A DNA stretch of 8,330 bases from the NCBI GenBank assembly GCA_026415275.1, contig JAOAHK010000087.1, positions 1 through 8,330 of the forward strand, read 5' to 3'. The stretch is from Anaerolineales bacterium. Its GTDB lineage: Bacteria; Chloroflexota; Anaerolineae; Anaerolineales; UBA4823. Shown here one piece after another: positions 1 through 6,793 of this stretch. The notes below the pieces were generated by a model. That model was not told the DNA's origin and made no database searches. It saw nothing but the letters and a program-made list of their open reading frames with translations. The position numbers and the translations under genes are program-made. Numbering within the stretch: the stretch's first letter is position 1; the number at the start of each line of letters is the position of its first letter.

Positions 1-651
1 CATCGCATCACCAATGTGCCCGGTTCTTCGGAGTATTATTGGGGCGGCATCGTTGCTTACTCTAATGAGGCAAAGCGGAACCTGCTTAATGTGTCGCAGG
101 AGACGCTGGATCGCTTTGGCGCGGTGAGCGAGCAAACCGTGACCGAAATGGTGCGCGGTGTTCAGGAACTTTCAGGCACGCAAACAGCCATCGCGGTTAG
201 TGGCATCGCTGGTCCGGGCGGCGGAACGCCGCATAAGCCGGTCGGTACGGTTTGGATCAGCGTTGCCGTCTTGGATCAGATCACTCTTCACCCCTATCGC
301 TTTTTTGGCGACCGAGAGCAGATCAAAAATCAAAGTGCCGAAGCTGCGCTCTGGCTGCTAGTGCAGAGGCTAATGTCAGCGGGGAGCGACCCCACTATTC
401 AATCTCAGGTGCGCGCCTATCAGCCGATTGCGGTTGACTACAGCGGCCGGGAATTTGATGCCATCCAGATTCATGCTATCTACTGGCAGGAAGCCTGGCT
501 GCGGATAGAGTCCATCGGGCGGCGCTGGCAAGATGCTGACGGATGCCATTGGTTAGCTATGAACTATCAGGGGAAGGTGTTTGAGTTATGGCTCAAAGCG
601 GACGGATGCTGGTACCTCCGTCCGCCACGAGAATCGATTGAACTTGCTTAG
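1..651 (+). CDS. cinA: CinA C-terminal domain (nicotinamide-nucleotide amidase) with extra C-terminal domain, 5' end outside window
   Basis: The reading frame is open from base 1 (H-R-I-T-N-V-P-G-S-S), so the gene begins before the window. The GTG at 16 lies inside the conserved region and is not the start. Visible residues 1 to about 128 match the CinA C-terminal/PncC domain, which hydrolyses nicotinamide mononucleotide to nicotinic acid mononucleotide plus ammonia in pyridine-nucleotide salvage. Hallmarks are PGSS, GGIVAYSNEAK and SGIAGPGGGTPHKPVGTVW (about residues 67-85). After that domain there are about 85 further residues (132-216) rich in Trp and aromatic residues, ending in W-Y-L-R-P-P. 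These are not part of the usual CinA fold and resemble DUF6504-like segments to my eye (inference). Whether the N-terminal molybdopterin-binding-like half of full CinA is present cannot be seen. The stop is TAG at 649-651, 6 bases from the converging metG stop. Confidence 0.88.
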   Translation, partial: HRITNVPGSSEYYWGGIVAYSNEAKRNLLNVSQETLDRFGAVSEQTVTEMVRGVQELSGTQTAIAVSGIAGPGGGTPHKPVGTVWISVAVLDQITLHPYRFFGDREQIKNQSAEAALWLLVQRLMSAGSDPTIQSQVRAYQPIAVDYSGREFDAIQIHAIYWQEAWLRIESIGRRWQDADGCHWLAMNYQGKVFELWLKADGCWYLRPPRESIELA

Positions 652-657
652 GCGAGC

Positions 658-2442
658 TTATGCTCCCAAACGCGCCCGTTCTTCTGCAACAATCGTTTCC
701 TCTAATTTTTTGAACAGCGGCGCGGGTTGCTGCAAGGCTTGTCCGGCAGGCAATTCACTGATCGTCCATTCCCCACTTGCCTGAGAGCCATCGTAGAGCA
801 AAACGCGGTGTTCGCCGAGTTCGTCGCTCAGCAGTTCAGTTTTTTGCTCGCCAAAGAGGGGTTTTTCATAACCAAAGTATTGTTGTAACTTTTCGGAACT
901 AAAGGGCAGGAAGGGCGCAAACAGAGTTTTTAACGTATCAATTGCCCGCAACGCTGTGAAAATTGACTTCCCAGCCGCCGCTTTATCCGTTTTGATCTCA
1001 AACCATGGACTAGTGACATCGAGATATTTGTTCACCTCACTGGCAAGGTTCATCGCTTCCAAAAGGGCTGCCCGCAAACGAACGGCTTCTAAATGTTCGC
1101 TCACCGTTTGAAAAGCGACCTTTACTTTTTCCAACAACTCATGATCAACGGCGCGCAGTTCACCCGGTTCTGGCACTTGTCCTTCCCAGTGTTTGAAGGT
1201 GAAAGATAACACCCGGTTGGCAAGGTTTCCCCACGTAGCCACCAGCTCGTTGTTATTGCGTTGATAGAAATCCTGCCAATCCCAATCGGTATCGCGCGTC
1301 TCGGGCATGTTGGCGGTCAGGTAATACCGTAACGGGTCGGGGTCGTAGCGGCTGAGAAAATCGTTGCCCCACACTGCCCAATTGCGGCTGCCAGAGATTT
1401 TCTTGCCTTCCAAGTTCATGAATTCGTTAGCTGGCACATCGTAGGGCAAAGTCAATCGCTTTCCTTCAAGATTGGCAAAGAGTTTGCCAAACCACTCGCC
1501 AGAGCCAATCAACTGCCCGGGCCAGATGATGGCATGGAAGGGGATATTGTCCTTGCCAATAAAATAATATGCCCGCGCTTCGGGGTTAAACCACCAATCT
1601 TGCCAGGCGTCGGGTTGCGCTTGTATTTGCGCCCATTCGATGGTTGCTGATAGATACCCAATCACCGCTTCGAACCAGACATACAGACACTTGCCCTCCC
1701 AGCCTTCGATGGGCACCGGGATACCCCAATCGAGATCGCGCGTAATGGGTCGCCCGCGCAAATTCTCGGCTTGGATCTGACCTAAGGATTGGCGCAATAC
1801 GTTTGGCCGCCAATAGGATTGGCGTTCTTCCAAAAAGCGCACAATTTCGGGTTGTAATTTTGCCAAATCGAGGTAAAAATGCGCGGTTTCGCGCAGTTCT
1901 GGTGTAGAACCGTCGATCTTCGAGCGCGGATTGAGCAGTTGAGTGGCATCCAGCAAACTGCCGCAGCCATCGCACTGATCTCCCCGTGCTCCTTCGTACC
2001 CGCAAAGATAGCAGGTGCCTTCTACGTAGCGATCGGGCAAAAAACGATTTTGGGTGGGCGAAAACCACTGTTGCTCGCTCTGCGTGTAGAGGTATCCGTT
2101 GTGGTTTAGAGCCAGAAAGATCGCCTGCGAGACCTTGAAGTGATTGGCGGTATGGGTGCTGGTGAACAAATCATACGTCAAACCAGCTTTTTGAAATAGC
2201 TCAATAAATCCCTGGTGATATTTTTGATAAACTTGATAAGGGGTGGTGCCTTCGGCATCGGCGCGCACCGTCACCGGCGTGCCGTGCGAATCCGACCCTG
2301 AGACCATCGCCACGCGATTCCCTTTCAAACGCTGATAGCGGGCAAAGATGTCGGCCGGCAGATATGAACCCGTCAGATTCCCAACGTGGATTTCGGAATT
2401 GGCATACGGCCAGGCTACGGCAACTAAGATATTGTGGGTCAC
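658..2442 (-). CDS. metG: methionine--tRNA ligase (MetRS)
   Basis: This cytosolic class I aminoacyl-tRNA synthetase charges tRNA-Met with methionine using ATP. The 594-residue protein has the Rossmann nucleotide-binding start with a HIGH-type motif written HVGN (residues 19-22). A zinc knuckle carries Cys144, Cys147, Cys157 and Cys160. Other conserved stretches are YVWFEAVIGYLSA (about 254-266) and GKDNIPFHAIIWP (296-308). The KMSKS loop is written KISGS (348-352). The alpha-helical anticodon-binding domain follows, with NNNELVATWGNLANRV (about 396-411). It ends near residue 594 without the EMAP-II-like tRNA-binding domain found at the C terminus of some bacterial MetRS. The start is GTG at 2442-2440, placed by a strong GGAGGAGGAG Shine-Dalgarno at 2456-2447. 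The preceding 185 bases form a Met-rich leader peptide and attenuator, so expression is probably tied to Met-tRNA supply. The family call is very secure. Confidence 0.98.
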   Translation of the reverse strand: MTHNILVAVAWPYANSEIHVGNLTGSYLPADIFARYQRLKGNRVAMVSGSDSHGTPVTVRADAEGTTPYQVYQKYHQGFIELFQKAGLTYDLFTSTHTANHFKVSQAIFLALNHNGYLYTQSEQQWFSPTQNRFLPDRYVEGTCYLCGYEGARGDQCDGCGSLLDATQLLNPRSKIDGSTPELRETAHFYLDLAKLQPEIVRFLEERQSYWRPNVLRQSLGQIQAENLRGRPITRDLDWGIPVPIEGWEGKCLYVWFEAVIGYLSATIEWAQIQAQPDAWQDWWFNPEARAYYFIGKDNIPFHAIIWPGQLIGSGEWFGKLFANLEGKRLTLPYDVPANEFMNLEGKKISGSRNWAVWGNDFLSRYDPDPLRYYLTANMPETRDTDWDWQDFYQRNNNELVATWGNLANRVLSFTFKHWEGQVPEPGELRAVDHELLEKVKVAFQTVSEHLEAVRLRAALLEAMNLASEVNKYLDVTSPWFEIKTDKAAAGKSIFTALRAIDTLKTLFAPFLPFSSEKLQQYFGYEKPLFGEQKTELLSDELGEHRVLLYDGSQASGEWTISELPAGQALQQPAPLFKKLEETIVAEERARLGA

Positions 2443-2468
2443 AACACTCCTCCTCCAGAGAGAGAATT

Positions 2469-2497
2469 AAAAAGGCTGTCCCTTTTGGACAGCCCTT
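2469..2497 (-). terminator. intrinsic terminator in the metG leader (attenuator)
   Basis: On the minus strand GGCTGTCC (2494-2487) and GGACAGCC (2481-2474) form a perfect 8-bp stem with a 5-base loop (AAAAG). The stem can be extended by G-U and two A-U pairs, and is followed at once by five T (2473-2469). It ends about 12 bases before the metG Shine-Dalgarno, so there is no room for a promoter between terminator and metG. Any metG transcript must therefore read through it, which makes it an attenuator rather than a plain end-of-gene terminator. It may also stop read-through from the sigma gene upstream. Confidence 0.88.
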
Positions 2498-2550
2498 GTC
2501 GTTTCGGATTTCTTCGTCTCAACCCGATCTTCGGGAAGACCGGGCTGTCC
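2487..2550 (-). promoter_or_regulatory. predicted antiterminator of the metG leader
   Basis: GGACAGCCC at 2550-2542 is perfectly complementary over 9 bases to GGGCTGTCC at 2495-2487, which is the 5' arm of the terminator. The two pairings exclude each other. Between the arms sits another hairpin (2544-2536 with 2531-2523, loop CCCG) that shares three C with the upstream arm, so the antiterminator may be 6 bp closed over that hairpin, or 9 bp. The upstream arm lies in leader codons 26-29, just downstream of the Met codon cluster. A ribosome stalled there would leave the arm free to pair. The pairing is seen directly in the sequence, the regulatory role is inferred. Confidence 0.72.
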
Positions 2551-2626
2551 ACATCTTTGGCGGCTTGGGCATTGCCGCCATCCACATGCACATCATCAGG
2601 TTTTGAGATTTTGGGCAGGTTTTCAT
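2519..2626 (-). CDS. methionine-rich leader peptide of metG (attenuation peptide)
   Basis: A 35-codon frame runs from ATG at 2626-2624 to TGA at 2521-2519, between the metG promoter and its terminator. It has seven Met codons, at 1, 11, 12, 14, 16, 19 and 25. The core LMMCMWMAAM (residues 10-19) has five Met in nine residues, far above normal Met use. Position, size and residue bias are those of a leader peptide that senses charged tRNA-Met for the synthetase that makes it. The E. coli pheM leader before pheST is the known precedent for a synthetase. A ribosome stalled at codons 11-19 would leave the antiterminator arm (2550-2542) uncovered, while one reaching the stop would hinder it. There is no Shine-Dalgarno, and the ATG lies only a few bases after the predicted transcription start, so translation would be leaderless or nearly so. 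A 7-bp hairpin (2580-2574 with 2564-2558) overlaps the Met codons. Confidence 0.78.
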   Translation of the reverse strand: MKTCPKSQNLMMCMWMAAMPKPPKMWTARSSRRSG

Positions 2627-2635
2627 GCTATTGTG

Positions 2636-2664
2636 AGTGTATCCGCGCCAAAGGAATTTGTCAA
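2636..2664 (-). promoter_or_regulatory. sigma-70 promoter of the metG leader
   Basis: On the minus strand a perfect -35 TTGACA (2664-2659) is followed by a 17-base spacer and TACACT (2641-2636, 4 of 6 matches to TATAAT). The expected start of transcription is near 2629, three bases before the leader-peptide ATG. The promoter lies in the short gap after the sigma-factor stop codon, so metG has its own transcription start. Confidence 0.75.
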
Positions 2665-2683
2665 CGCTGTGGGTGAGTTTTTT

Positions 2684-3703
2684 CTATAGGTATTCGCGGA
2701 GGATGCGCGCCCGACTGGGGTGACGCAGGCGCCGCAGGGCTTGCAGTTCAATTTGGCGAATTCTCTCCCGGGTCAGGCCAAATTTGTCTCCAACTTCTTC
2801 TAAGGTCAGTTGCGTTGGATAACCCAAACCATAGCGCAAACGGATCACCCGTGCTTCGCGCGGGCTAAGGGTCGCAAGGGCTTGCTCCACTTGTTCTTGA
2901 AGCATCAACTGTTGAACGGCGTCATAGGGTTGTTCCGCTGATTCATCTTCAATAAAAGCTCCAAACTCGGCGTCTTCTTCCTCGCCATACGGATCCTCGA
3001 GGGAAAGCGGCCTCTGGGACATCTGCATCACCCAATGCACTCTTTCCGGGGTTTCTCTTAATTCACAAGCCAATTCCTGCAAAGTAGGTGGCCGCCCCAA
3101 GTCTTGTTCGAGAGCGTGAGCAACGTTTTGGAATTGGCGCACGCGATCGCCAAGGTAAACCGGCAGTCGAATGGTGCGGCTCTGCATCGCAATGGCGCGC
3201 ATCACTGCCTGGCGAATCCACCACGTGGCGTAGGTCGAAAAACGAAAGCCGCGCTGGTATTCGAACTTTTCCACCGCGCGGATAAGCCCTAAATTGCCTT
3301 CTTGGATCAGATCGCTCAACGGCACACCGCAACCAATGTAACGGCGGGCAATCGAGATCACCAAGCGTGTATTAGCTTTGATCAGATGTTCCCGCGCAGC
3401 TAACCCATCGCTGATCAGCGCTTTGAGTTCTTCTAATTTCTTTTTGCTCAGCTTGCGTTTGGCATTGGCAAGCTCTAATTGGGCTTGTTTGCCTTTTTCA
3501 AAACGACGCGCTAATTCGATCTCTTCTTGATGGCTGAGCAGGGGTACGGTCGCCATCTCGCGCAAGTACAGATCCAGGGTGTCCTCCGGGAAATACTCTG
3601 CAGTTTCGTCTTCCTCTCCGATATCGAGTGATTCCACTTCATTGGGAGATGGGAAGAGAAAAGGATTGACCTCCTCCACGATGTTTGTCCCTGAGATAAG
3701 CAT
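2684..3703 (-). CDS. sigma-70 family RNA polymerase sigma factor (group 1/2, RpoD/SigA-like)
   Basis: A promoter-recognition subunit of RNA polymerase, 339 residues from the chosen start. Region 1.2 begins near residue 41 ([17 protein letters not shown]). Region 2 covers about 110-180, with [19 protein letters not shown] (2.2) and [27 protein letters not shown] (2.3-2.4). Region 3 spans about 185-255. Region 4 includes [21 protein letters not shown] (about 299-319), the -35-binding helix-turn-helix. A long region 1.1 is absent; only about 40 acidic residues precede region 1.2. The 2.4/3.0 junction ([13 protein letters not shown]) differs from the usual primary-sigma sequence, so it may be a group 2 factor; sequence alone cannot settle this. 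ATG at 3703 is preferred over GTG at 3709 because AAGGAGGG (3716-3709) overlaps that GTG and sits 5 bases before the ATG. It follows yceD by 46 bases with no clear promoter between, so the two are probably cotranscribed. No terminator is seen right after it. Confidence 0.93.
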   Translation of the reverse strand: MLISGTNIVEEVNPFLFPSPNEVESLDIGEEDETAEYFPEDTLDLYLREMATVPLLSHQEEIELARRFEKGKQAQLELANAKRKLSKKKLEELKALISDGLAAREHLIKANTRLVISIARRYIGCGVPLSDLIQEGNLGLIRAVEKFEYQRGFRFSTYATWWIRQAVMRAIAMQSRTIRLPVYLGDRVRQFQNVAHALEQDLGRPPTLQELACELRETPERVHWVMQMSQRPLSLEDPYGEEEDAEFGAFIEDESAEQPYDAVQQLMLQEQVEQALATLSPREARVIRLRYGLGYPTQLTLEEVGDKFGLTRERIRQIELQALRRLRHPSRARILREYL

Positions 3704-3708
3704 GTGCA

Positions 3709-3716
3709 CCCTCCTT
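3709..3716 (-). promoter_or_regulatory. Shine-Dalgarno deciding the sigma-factor start
   Basis: AAGGAGGG on the minus strand overlaps the first base of the upstream GTG candidate (3709) and leaves a normal 5-base gap to the ATG at 3703. This favours the ATG and shortens the protein by two residues. Confidence 0.8.
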
Positions 3717-3749
3717 TTCTTTACGAAAAAAGGCGAACCAGGACAAAAA

Positions 3750-4271
3750 TTAATCCAACTTGCTGGGTTTGAACCACGTTTTCAGAATCGACAATCTTGG
3801 ATCAATCTCTTCTTCGGGGTGATCGCAGAGACTCTCGTTTTGATTTGCGCCACAGATTGGACATAGCCCTTTACAGCTCGGCATGCACAAGGGTTGAATG
3901 GGCATGGCCAAAAACATATATTCGCGCACGAGTGGCGAAAGGTCAATTTGGGCATCTTCAGGCAAGAGCAAGCCACTTTCGCTCATCCCATTGCGCGTGA
4001 AGGCATATAATTCGGTAAAGTCAACTTGGAGGGGTAGGGTAAAATCGGTGAGACAACGCACACATTGACTGGGTGTGCTTGCTTCCAGGATGGCATGCAA
4101 CAACAAGCCTTGAGCAGTGCGGGTGATGCGCACACTCCCCTTCAACTCATCTAAGATCAGATCCGACTCTAGAGTGATATGGGAGATTTCAACATCGAAG
4201 TCGCGGCTTTCACCAACTGGAAGACCAACAATAAATCCCGCGTTGAGACGAAGAGGACCCTTGACAGACAC
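3750..4271 (-). CDS. YceD/DUF177 family protein (23S rRNA accumulation protein)
   Basis: The protein matches the YceD (DUF177) family, whose members are linked to 23S rRNA accumulation and are often encoded next to rpmF (ribosomal protein L32). Visible hallmarks are [11 protein letters not shown]...GESRDF near the N terminus and a CVRC pair (about residues 70-73). A C-terminal metal-knuckle-like cluster holds C129, C133, C137, C140 and C149 in the order [21 protein letters not shown]. The longest frame starts at a TTG (4298), but that codon lies between the -10 box and the expected transcription start, so it cannot be in the message. The first in-frame start inside the transcript is GTG at 4271-4269, giving 173 residues, with a weak GTGGA at a suitable distance upstream. 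No L32 gene follows; a sigma factor does. The family call is good, the exact start is moderately sure. Confidence 0.85.
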   Translation of the reverse strand: MSVKGPLRLNAGFIVGLPVGESRDFDVEISHITLESDLILDELKGSVRITRTAQGLLLHAILEASTPSQCVRCLTDFTLPLQVDFTELYAFTRNGMSESGLLLPEDAQIDLSPLVREYMFLAMPIQPLCMPSCKGLCPICGANQNESLCDHPEEEIDPRLSILKTWFKPSKLD

Positions 4272-4300
4272 AGATAATCCACGTTTGGAAGGATACAAAA

Positions 4301-4329
4301 ATTATAGCATGATCTTCTAAATCTGTCAA
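4301..4329 (-). promoter_or_regulatory. consensus sigma-70 promoter of yceD-sigma operon
   Basis: On the minus strand TTGACA (4329-4324), a 17-base spacer and TATAAT (4306-4301) are all perfect consensus, with an extended TGC just before the -10. Transcription is expected to start near 4294. This is the strongest promoter in the window and implies high basal expression of yceD and the sigma gene. Confidence 0.9.
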
Positions 4330-4344
4330 GAATTACTATTTATT

Positions 4345-4372
4345 TTGTTTTTCTGAAAATCTGTTGTAAAAT
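4345..4372 (+). promoter_or_regulatory. likely promoter of rdgB
   Basis: TTGTTT (4345-4350), a 16-base spacer and TAAAAT (4367-4372) lie in the AT-rich gap that also holds the divergent yceD promoter. The predicted transcription start near 4379 is only a few bases before the rdgB ATG at 4383, and no Shine-Dalgarno is seen, so the message may be nearly leaderless. Confidence 0.5.
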
Positions 4373-4382
4373 TTATTGGACA

Positions 4383-4994
4383 ATGATCAGCCGCCCGTTC
4401 AAGTTACTCCTAGCAACAGCCAATTTTGGCAAAGTCCATGAAATGCGCGCCGTCTTAGAAGCTTTGCCAATCGAACTGCTGGATTTGCGCCACCTAGCTC
4501 TCCATCTTGACGTTCGCGAGGACGGGCTAACCTACGCCGAAAACGCAGCCAAAAAGGCTTTAGCTTATGCCCAAGCCAGCGGGTTGGCAACCTTAGCTGA
4601 TGATTCGGGGTTAGAGGTGGACGCTCTAAACGGAGAACCGGGCATTTACTCTGCGCGTTATTCCAATCTGCCCAATGCTACCGATGCCGATCGCCGCGCT
4701 TTCCTCCTTGCCCGCTTGGAGGGGAAACCGCGTCCCTGGCTAGCCCGCTTCCGCTGTGTCCTTGCCCTGGCTCTGCCCAACCAAGCATTGGCTTTTTTTG
4801 AGGGTGTTTGCGAAGGTGAAATCATCCCCACGGAGCGCGGTCAGGGCGGGTTTGGCTACGACCCGATCTTCCTTTTGCCCTCCTTGAACTTGACGATGGC
4901 TGAACTCAGCACTGAACAAAAAAATGCCCTGAGCCATCGCGGGCGCGCTTTACGCTCCTTGATCCCCTACCTAACCAGATTGTTAAGCGAGTAG
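4383..4994 (+). CDS. rdgB: RdgB/HAM1 family non-canonical purine NTP pyrophosphatase (dITP/XTP diphosphatase)
   Basis: A cytosolic house-cleaning enzyme that hydrolyses dITP, ITP and XTP to the monophosphate and pyrophosphate, keeping deaminated purines out of DNA and RNA. The 203-residue length is normal for the family. The substrate-binding start is LLATANFGKVHEM (about residues 9-21). TYAENAAKKALAYA (50-63) and the ADDSGLEVDALNGEPGIYSARY signature (72-93) carry the acidic metal-binding residues. GGFGYDPIF (155-163), MAELSTEQKNALSHRGRAL (172-190) and the family Lys/His-Arg pair also fit. The ATG at 4383 starts almost at the expected transcription start and lacks a Shine-Dalgarno. It diverges from yceD and is followed after 39 bases by the kinase gene on the same strand, probably in one transcript. 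Confidence 0.96.
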   Translation: MISRPFKLLLATANFGKVHEMRAVLEALPIELLDLRHLALHLDVREDGLTYAENAAKKALAYAQASGLATLADDSGLEVDALNGEPGIYSARYSNLPNATDADRRAFLLARLEGKPRPWLARFRCVLALALPNQALAFFEGVCEGEIIPTERGQGGFGYDPIFLLPSLNLTMAELSTEQKNALSHRGRALRSLIPYLTRLLSE

Positions 4995-5033
4995 ACCGAA
5001 AAGTGTGTTTAAATCAAGGCAGATCGAAACAGT

Positions 5034-6782
5034 ATGAATCGTCCAAAACCCCAACTTACTTTATGGGACCTTCTTACCATCGGCTCGCGCGGGATATTCC
5101 TCCTCTTGCTGGCTATTTGGGACGGTGACTCGATGGCCATTAACTCCGTGCTGATCGCTTATGCGATCCTGAATCTCGGATGGCTGGTTGGGTTCGCCTA
5201 TTACCCTTTCGGTTTTTATGGGCGAATGCCCAGCGTTGTATTGGATTTTCTCGTTGGTGCCCTTATTCTGTACCTTTGTGGATACTGTTTCTATAAAGTC
5301 GGTTGGCTCAGCCTCATGCCTCTGTTTAGTGCCGCTTTGAATTTGCCGCTTTATGGGCTGCTTTCCGTCGCTTTGCTCAACGGCATTTTGCACAGTTGGC
5401 TGATCTTCACCCAAGAGGCAAACTGGACGGTGAGATTCTTGCTGATCGTCTATTCGACAGCCTACCTCAGCTTGGGCAGCGGATTCGGTTTTTTGTTGCT
5501 GCGCATTAAGCGCCGCATCCTCCAGAAAGCCCCCGCGTCGTCCTCTAACCTCTCCTCCCCTCAAGAGCTGGAGGGTGAACGGCGCAGAGCCCTCTATCGT
5601 TTGATCAACACCCTCAGTGCCACGTTGGACTACCAGCGTGTCCTCGAAATCGCGCTGGATACCAGCACACAAGCGCTCCTGGCTGCTGACGGTTCAGAAC
5701 ACCAGTTGGTCTCGGCGGTCTTAATGATTGAAGAAACTGCGGAAGGAGCAGGCTTGCGCGTGGTCACCGCTCGCCATTTCACTCCCGCCGACCAGCGCAT
5801 TGTTTTCTCTGCCAACAGCAAAACCTTCCTAAAAGCGCTGGAAAGCGATCAGCCTACACTGGTTTATCAACCAATGCGGGATGCGGAGTTGAGTAGGGCA
5901 ATTGCTCTCCGCCCCTGCCAAGCGGCGTATTTTCTACCCTTGCGCCGGGGACTCGAAGTCTATGGCTTATTGCTCTTTGGTCATCCCAGAGCCGATTACT
6001 TCACCGCTGAACGGTGTGAAATCTTGCAAATTATCGCCAATCAAGCCATGGTTGCCATTGAAAACGCCTTGCTCTATCAGAAATTAGCGGAGGAGAAGGA
6101 ACGCATTGTGGAAATCCAAGAGGAGGCACGCAAGAAACTCGCTCGCGATTTACACGACGGTCCCACCCAATCGGTTTCGGCGCTTGCCATGCGGGTCAAT
6201 TTCGCGCGGCGTTTGCTTGAACGGGACCCACGCGCAACGGCTGAGGAGCTTTATAAAATCGAAGAACTGGCGCGCCGCACAACCAAGGAAATTCGGCACA
6301 TGCTTTTCACCCTGCGCCCCTTGGTGCTGGAGTCTCAAGGGTTGATTGCAGCTTTACAAGCTATGGCGGAAAAAATGATGGAAACCTATAACCAAAAGGT
6401 GATTGTCCAAGCTGACCCTCTAACCGTGCAGGACTTAGAGGTGAACAAGCAGAGCGTTATTTTTGCCATCGCCGAAGAAGCGGTGAACAACGCCCGTAAA
6501 CACGCCCAGGCTGATCATATTTGGGTGCGCTTGAATTTTGCCGCCCAAGATATTTTGCTCTTGGAGATCGTAGACGATGGCATTGGCTTTGATGCGAGGG
6601 CATTATCCAGCGGTTACGCACAGCGCGGCAGCCTTGGAATGGTGAATATGCGCGAGCGCACCGAATTAGTCAATGGCGTTTTTCAAATCGACTCGAAACC
6701 CAATCAGGGCACCACAGTGCGGGTTTGGATTCCGCTCAACGAAAACGCAGCCGACCGCCTGCGCAAAGGGATGCTGCTCTAA
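5034..6782 (+). CDS. membrane GAF-domain sensor histidine kinase, NarL-partner type (HisKA_3)
   Basis: A 582-residue two-component sensor. The N-terminal 160 residues hold about six hydrophobic segments (about 17-29, 37-57, 66-84, 91-105, 107-126, 134-157), so it is an integral membrane protein with little external domain. A short linker leads to a GAF domain (about 185-345). A helical stretch to the HisKA_3 dimerisation helix follows, where ARDLHDGPTQ places the phospho-accepting His at 374. The ATPase domain shows EEAVNNARKHA (N box, 481-491), DDGIGFD (G1, 514-520) and RGSLGMVNMRER (G2, 531-542). This architecture normally phosphorylates a NarL/LuxR-type response regulator, but none is in the window. 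The ATG start is 39 bases after rdgB and has only a weak, distant AAGG upstream. The signal sensed is not predictable. Confidence 0.93.
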   Translation: MNRPKPQLTLWDLLTIGSRGIFLLLLAIWDGDSMAINSVLIAYAILNLGWLVGFAYYPFGFYGRMPSVVLDFLVGALILYLCGYCFYKVGWLSLMPLFSAALNLPLYGLLSVALLNGILHSWLIFTQEANWTVRFLLIVYSTAYLSLGSGFGFLLLRIKRRILQKAPASSSNLSSPQELEGERRRALYRLINTLSATLDYQRVLEIALDTSTQALLAADGSEHQLVSAVLMIEETAEGAGLRVVTARHFTPADQRIVFSANSKTFLKALESDQPTLVYQPMRDAELSRAIALRPCQAAYFLPLRRGLEVYGLLLFGHPRADYFTAERCEILQIIANQAMVAIENALLYQKLAEEKERIVEIQEEARKKLARDLHDGPTQSVSALAMRVNFARRLLERDPRATAEELYKIEELARRTTKEIRHMLFTLRPLVLESQGLIAALQAMAEKMMETYNQKVIVQADPLTVQDLEVNKQSVIFAIAEEAVNNARKHAQADHIWVRLNFAAQDILLLEIVDDGIGFDARALSSGYAQRGSLGMVNMRERTELVNGVFQIDSKPNQGTTVRVWIPLNENAADRLRKGMLL

Positions 6783-6786
6783 GGAG
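6781..6786 (+). promoter_or_regulatory. Shine-Dalgarno overlapping the kinase stop
   Basis: AAGGAG begins inside the TAA stop of the kinase gene (6780-6782) and lies 7 bases before the TTG at 6794. It sets the start of the hydrolase and suggests translational coupling of the two genes. Confidence 0.75.
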
Positions 6787-6793
6787 AAAACCC

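Noticed and set aside
2443..2628. T-box or SAM (S-box) riboswitch in the metG leader
   Set aside because: The conserved T-box GGGUGGNACCGCG-type segment and the SAM-I core motifs are absent, and the Met-rich ORF explains the terminator/antiterminator layout better.
3704..3749. Possible promoter TTGTCC-17-TAAAGA between yceD and the sigma gene
   Set aside because: The -10 matches consensus at only three positions; cotranscription from the strong yceD promoter is a simpler account.
5061..5672. 203-codon open frame on the minus strand
   Set aside because: It lies wholly inside the kinase gene, whose membrane and GAF features are clear; its composition shows no family features and it has no plausible ribosome site.
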